Origin: Bacteroidales bacterium UBA4621
GTDB taxonomy: Bacteria > Bacteroidota > Bacteroidia > Bacteroidales > Paludibacteraceae
Direction of reading: 5' to 3'
Assembly: GCA_002387325.1 (NCBI GenBank)
Contig: DGIN01000102.1
Span: forward strand, 1-8,656
Length of the DNA: 8,656 bases
The notes under the pieces were generated by a model. That model was not told the DNA's origin. It ran no database searches and saw nothing but the letters and a program-made list of their open reading frames with translations. Of this stretch, positions 7,282 to 8,656 are shown piece by piece. A program made the translations under genes and the position numbers. Each line of letters opens with the position of its first letter. Within the stretch, counting starts at the first letter, position 1.

Positions 7282-7402
7282 GAGCCGGGGTACCTATCCA
7301 TATGGTATCCACCTGACATCCACCCGTGTTTGCTATGCCGTCGGCTACCACTTGCAGTATTATTATTTACTATTTGATAGTGCCAAAACACCATTTAACC
7401 AC
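7282..7402. other. Intergenic stretch without a recognisable gene
   Basis: Nothing codable was recognised. The first 70 or so bases are richer in G and C than what follows and contain the palindrome CCATATGG (7299-7306 region). Frames on both strands lack ATG starts in context or resemblance to known proteins. It may be the decayed downstream part of the small repeat locus. Confidence 0.4.
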
Positions 7403-7517
7403 AAAGCACTGATTTATTACGAATTACGCGCACCAAATGCACTTATTTTCCTGTTTTTGCTATTTTCTAATGCACTTATTTTCCGCTTTTTAAGTAAATC
7501 TAATGCACTTATTTTCC
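7403..7517. repeat. Phased 33-bp repeat array: AATGCACTTATTTTCC x3 plus a degenerate fourth copy
   Basis: The 16-mer AATGCACTTATTTTCC is perfect at 7436-7451, 7469-7484 and 7502-7517, each start exactly 33 bp after the last. A degenerate copy, AAAGCACTGATTTATT, sits one further period upstream at 7403-7418 and matches 11 of 16 positions in phase. The 17-nt spacers are AT-rich and share a T-run near the start and TCT at the end. Being a multiple of three, the array reads as (S/P)NALIF repeats of 11 residues on the plus strand and as RKISAL repeats on the minus strand; neither frame has an ATG. It is not a CRISPR array: repeats and spacers are too short and the spacers resemble each other. Confidence 0.85.
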
Positions 7518-7554
7518 TACAATATAACCCATATCGCTCTTCGTAGGAAACAAA

Positions 7555-7589
7555 CAACCTCGGTTATCCGCTATGGGAAACCGAGGTTG
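7555..7589 (-). terminator. Perfect 11-bp hairpin, possible minus-strand terminator
   Basis: CAACCTCGGTT (7555-7565) and AACCGAGGTTG (7579-7589) form a perfect 11-bp stem with a 13-nt loop, which can zip further through TCC/GGA. Read on the minus strand it is followed by TTTGTTTCC, a weak T-rich tail; on the plus strand no T-run follows. It could end minus-strand transcription coming from the LRR-protein gene about 350 bp away, or from an unseen RNA between them. Confidence 0.45.
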
Positions 7590-7937
7590 CAATACAAAGT
7601 ACAGACATCTATGATGGTATCTCTACTATGTCGTCAAACATTTTAACAATTATTGCTGTCCTGTAAAAGTGTTGTTGCGATGGCACTCTGGATGCTGATG
7701 TACTATATTGACTTATATATATTCCTTGGAGCCCCTAAATGGCTCTAAAATGAGTGATTAAAGGGGAAAATTTAACTATGTCTACAAGCAATCCGCAATC
7801 GGTACTTTTTGCGTAGGGGACTCGCTTTTGCAAAAATATATGCCTATATGCCTTTTTATGGGCATTTGGAAGGAATTTTTCTTTATTGGGCTGCGTGTTT
7901 ACCGTACAGCAATAATATTTATTCATCTGCAAGGTTG
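7590..7937. other. Gene-poor stretch downstream of the LRR protein
   Basis: No convincing gene was found. A 65-codon minus-strand frame (7932-7735) starts 6 nt after the LRR gene's stop, but it has no signal peptide, no recognisable motif and an unremarkable composition. Two weak hairpins are present: GAGCC/GGCTC (7729-7745), whose CCCCT can alternatively pair with AGGGG at 7762-7766, and ATGCC/GGCAT (7848-7865). The second lies about 75 nt beyond the LRR stop with T-rich sequence after it on the minus strand, so it might help terminate that gene. Confidence 0.4.
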
Positions 7938-8656
7938 TTATTTTACCTCATTGCCGGAGATGGTATATGTCTTGCCGTTATTTTGTATCAGCACTTGACC
8001 ATCACGGAAAATTTTGCGAGTATGCGTAGCAGCATTATCAGAATTTTCATCGGACAATACATTGTCTATCGCTGTCGGAGCCGTTGTTCGGAAAGTTCCA
8101 TTATATGTGCTGATAGGTTGTCCATTGATACTTTGGGCAACAATAGAGTAGTCATATTGTGTATTACACTCCAATCCACTGAAAGTAAACCAAAAGGCGG
8201 ATTGCGTGTATTGAGCAGCAGGTGCCTGACGTGCATTGCCATTGTAAGATGGTACAGCAAAGGCAGCATTGATCAGTATCCCTGTATTATCGAAAGTAAG
8301 AGTACTGATACTTTCATTATCTTTTGTAATAGTGATAGTATATGTTTCTGCACCTGTAATTGTAGGCCACGTAATGGTTACTTCGGTGTAGGAAGGCAAA
8401 ATAACCGGTTCATCGGTATAGGTTGGTGTTGCACTAATAGGAAAAGTATGCACAAAATCTTTCCATTCATCTGCTTCTCTGTAATCATTGAAGGCTTTAA
8501 TAGGTACATACAAAGACATTAGAGTTAGTCTATCATCATCAAAGGCACCACTAAGAGCAACAGAAATGACAGGCGGAACATCGGCATAGCAAATTACCTG
8601 TGTAAGACCTGTACACTCAGAGAAAGCACCTGACCCAATACTCGTTACGCTATTGG
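7938..8656 (-). CDS. C-terminal part of a BspA-like LRR surface protein with Fn3-like domain and sorting-type tail
   Basis: The frame is open from the right edge to TAA at 7940-7938, giving 238 codons with the N-terminus outside the window. Visible residues 1-25 or so (NSVTSIGSGAFSECTGLTQV) are the end of an LRR_5 (BspA-type) repeat. They are followed by the usual capping segment 'VPPVIS...AF......LYVP...FNDYREADEWKDF' at about 28-68. Residues about 70-200 look like a fibronectin type III-like domain (VTITWPTITGAETYTITI ... FSGLECNTQYDYSIVA ... TFRTTAP). The last 25 residues (KIFRDGQVLIQ, then KTYTISGNEVK) resemble the RDGQ...KTYT tail common at the ends of large secreted Bacteroidales proteins, probably a secretion or anchoring signal. 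BspA-type proteins are cell-surface or exported adhesins; binding partner unknown. An ATG at 8519 is internal, not the start. The start and promoter lie outside the window. Confidence 0.88.
   Translation of the reverse strand, partial: NSVTSIGSGAFSECTGLTQVICYADVPPVISVALSGAFDDDRLTLMSLYVPIKAFNDYREADEWKDFVHTFPISATPTYTDEPVILPSYTEVTITWPTITGAETYTITITKDNESISTLTFDNTGILINAAFAVPSYNGNARQAPAAQYTQSAFWFTFSGLECNTQYDYSIVAQSINGQPISTYNGTFRTTAPTAIDNVLSDENSDNAATHTRKIFRDGQVLIQNNGKTYTISGNEVK

Noticed and set aside
7403..7517. CRISPR array
   Set aside because: The repeated core is only 16 bp, the 17-nt spacers are AT-rich and similar to one another, and there are no cas genes nearby.
7352..7546. Plus-strand 64-codon NALIF-repeat protein and the minus-strand KISAL counterpart (7420-7563)
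   Set aside because: Neither has an ATG, a signal peptide or an upstream promoter. The periodicity is explained by the 33-bp DNA repeat, so they are reported as a repeat and not as genes.
7735..7932. 65-codon minus-strand frame directly after the LRR gene
   Set aside because: It has an ATG close behind the LRR stop, but no recognisable motif, a composition typical of non-coding AT-rich DNA, and internal hairpins.
7809..8522. 237-codon plus-strand frame over the LRR protein
   Set aside because: It is opposite a minus-strand frame with recognisable LRR, Fn3-like and C-terminal tail sequence. The plus-strand product is Cys/Ile-rich and unlike any family.

Overview
The window looks like chromosomal DNA of a member of the Bacteroidales (phylum Bacteroidota). 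Four things point there: a SurA-like chaperone followed by an OstA-like protein, a 4-alpha-glucanotransferase with two N-terminal CBM20 domains, a BspA-type leucine-rich-repeat surface protein with a C-terminal RDGQ...KTYT tail, and promoters matching the Bacteroidota TTG/TTTG-N20-TAnnTTTG form instead of -35/-10 boxes. No Shine-Dalgarno sequences stand out, also typical of the phylum. I cannot name a genus.

Layout. Positions 1-3797 (minus strand) hold a compact envelope-biogenesis operon read right to left: a SurA-like peptidyl-prolyl isomerase (3797-2430), an OstA/LptA-like protein (2395-668, GTG start) and a predicted outer-membrane beta-barrel protein (657 to beyond the left edge). Gaps are 34 and 10 nt, and a strong promoter lies just upstream at 3837-3868. 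Positions 3798-4374 are a divergent intergenic region. It holds that promoter, a second one for malQ (4154-4184) and a roughly 185-nt malQ leader with hairpins bracketed by a 10-bp direct repeat. Positions 4375-6978 (plus) are malQ, followed by two hairpins, the second a likely terminator.

Positions 6979-7937 are gene-poor. They hold a short frame (7093-7281) of two exact-period 20-residue repeats resembling the 4-fold beta-flower family, apparently lacking a normal start codon. They also hold an array of a 16-bp motif at exactly 33-bp spacing (three perfect copies plus a degenerate in-phase fourth, 7403-7517) and a perfect 11-bp hairpin (7555-7589). Positions 7938-8656 (minus) are the C-terminal part of a large secreted LRR/Fn3-like protein entering from the right edge.

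Functionally, the left operon combines a periplasmic chaperone for outer-membrane proteins, a probable LPS-transport component and a barrel protein that could be a client. MalQ is an unrelated cytoplasmic maltodextrin enzyme. No complete new defence or mobile system is visible. The least explained parts are the phased 33-bp repeats, the beta-flower remnant and the structured malQ leader.
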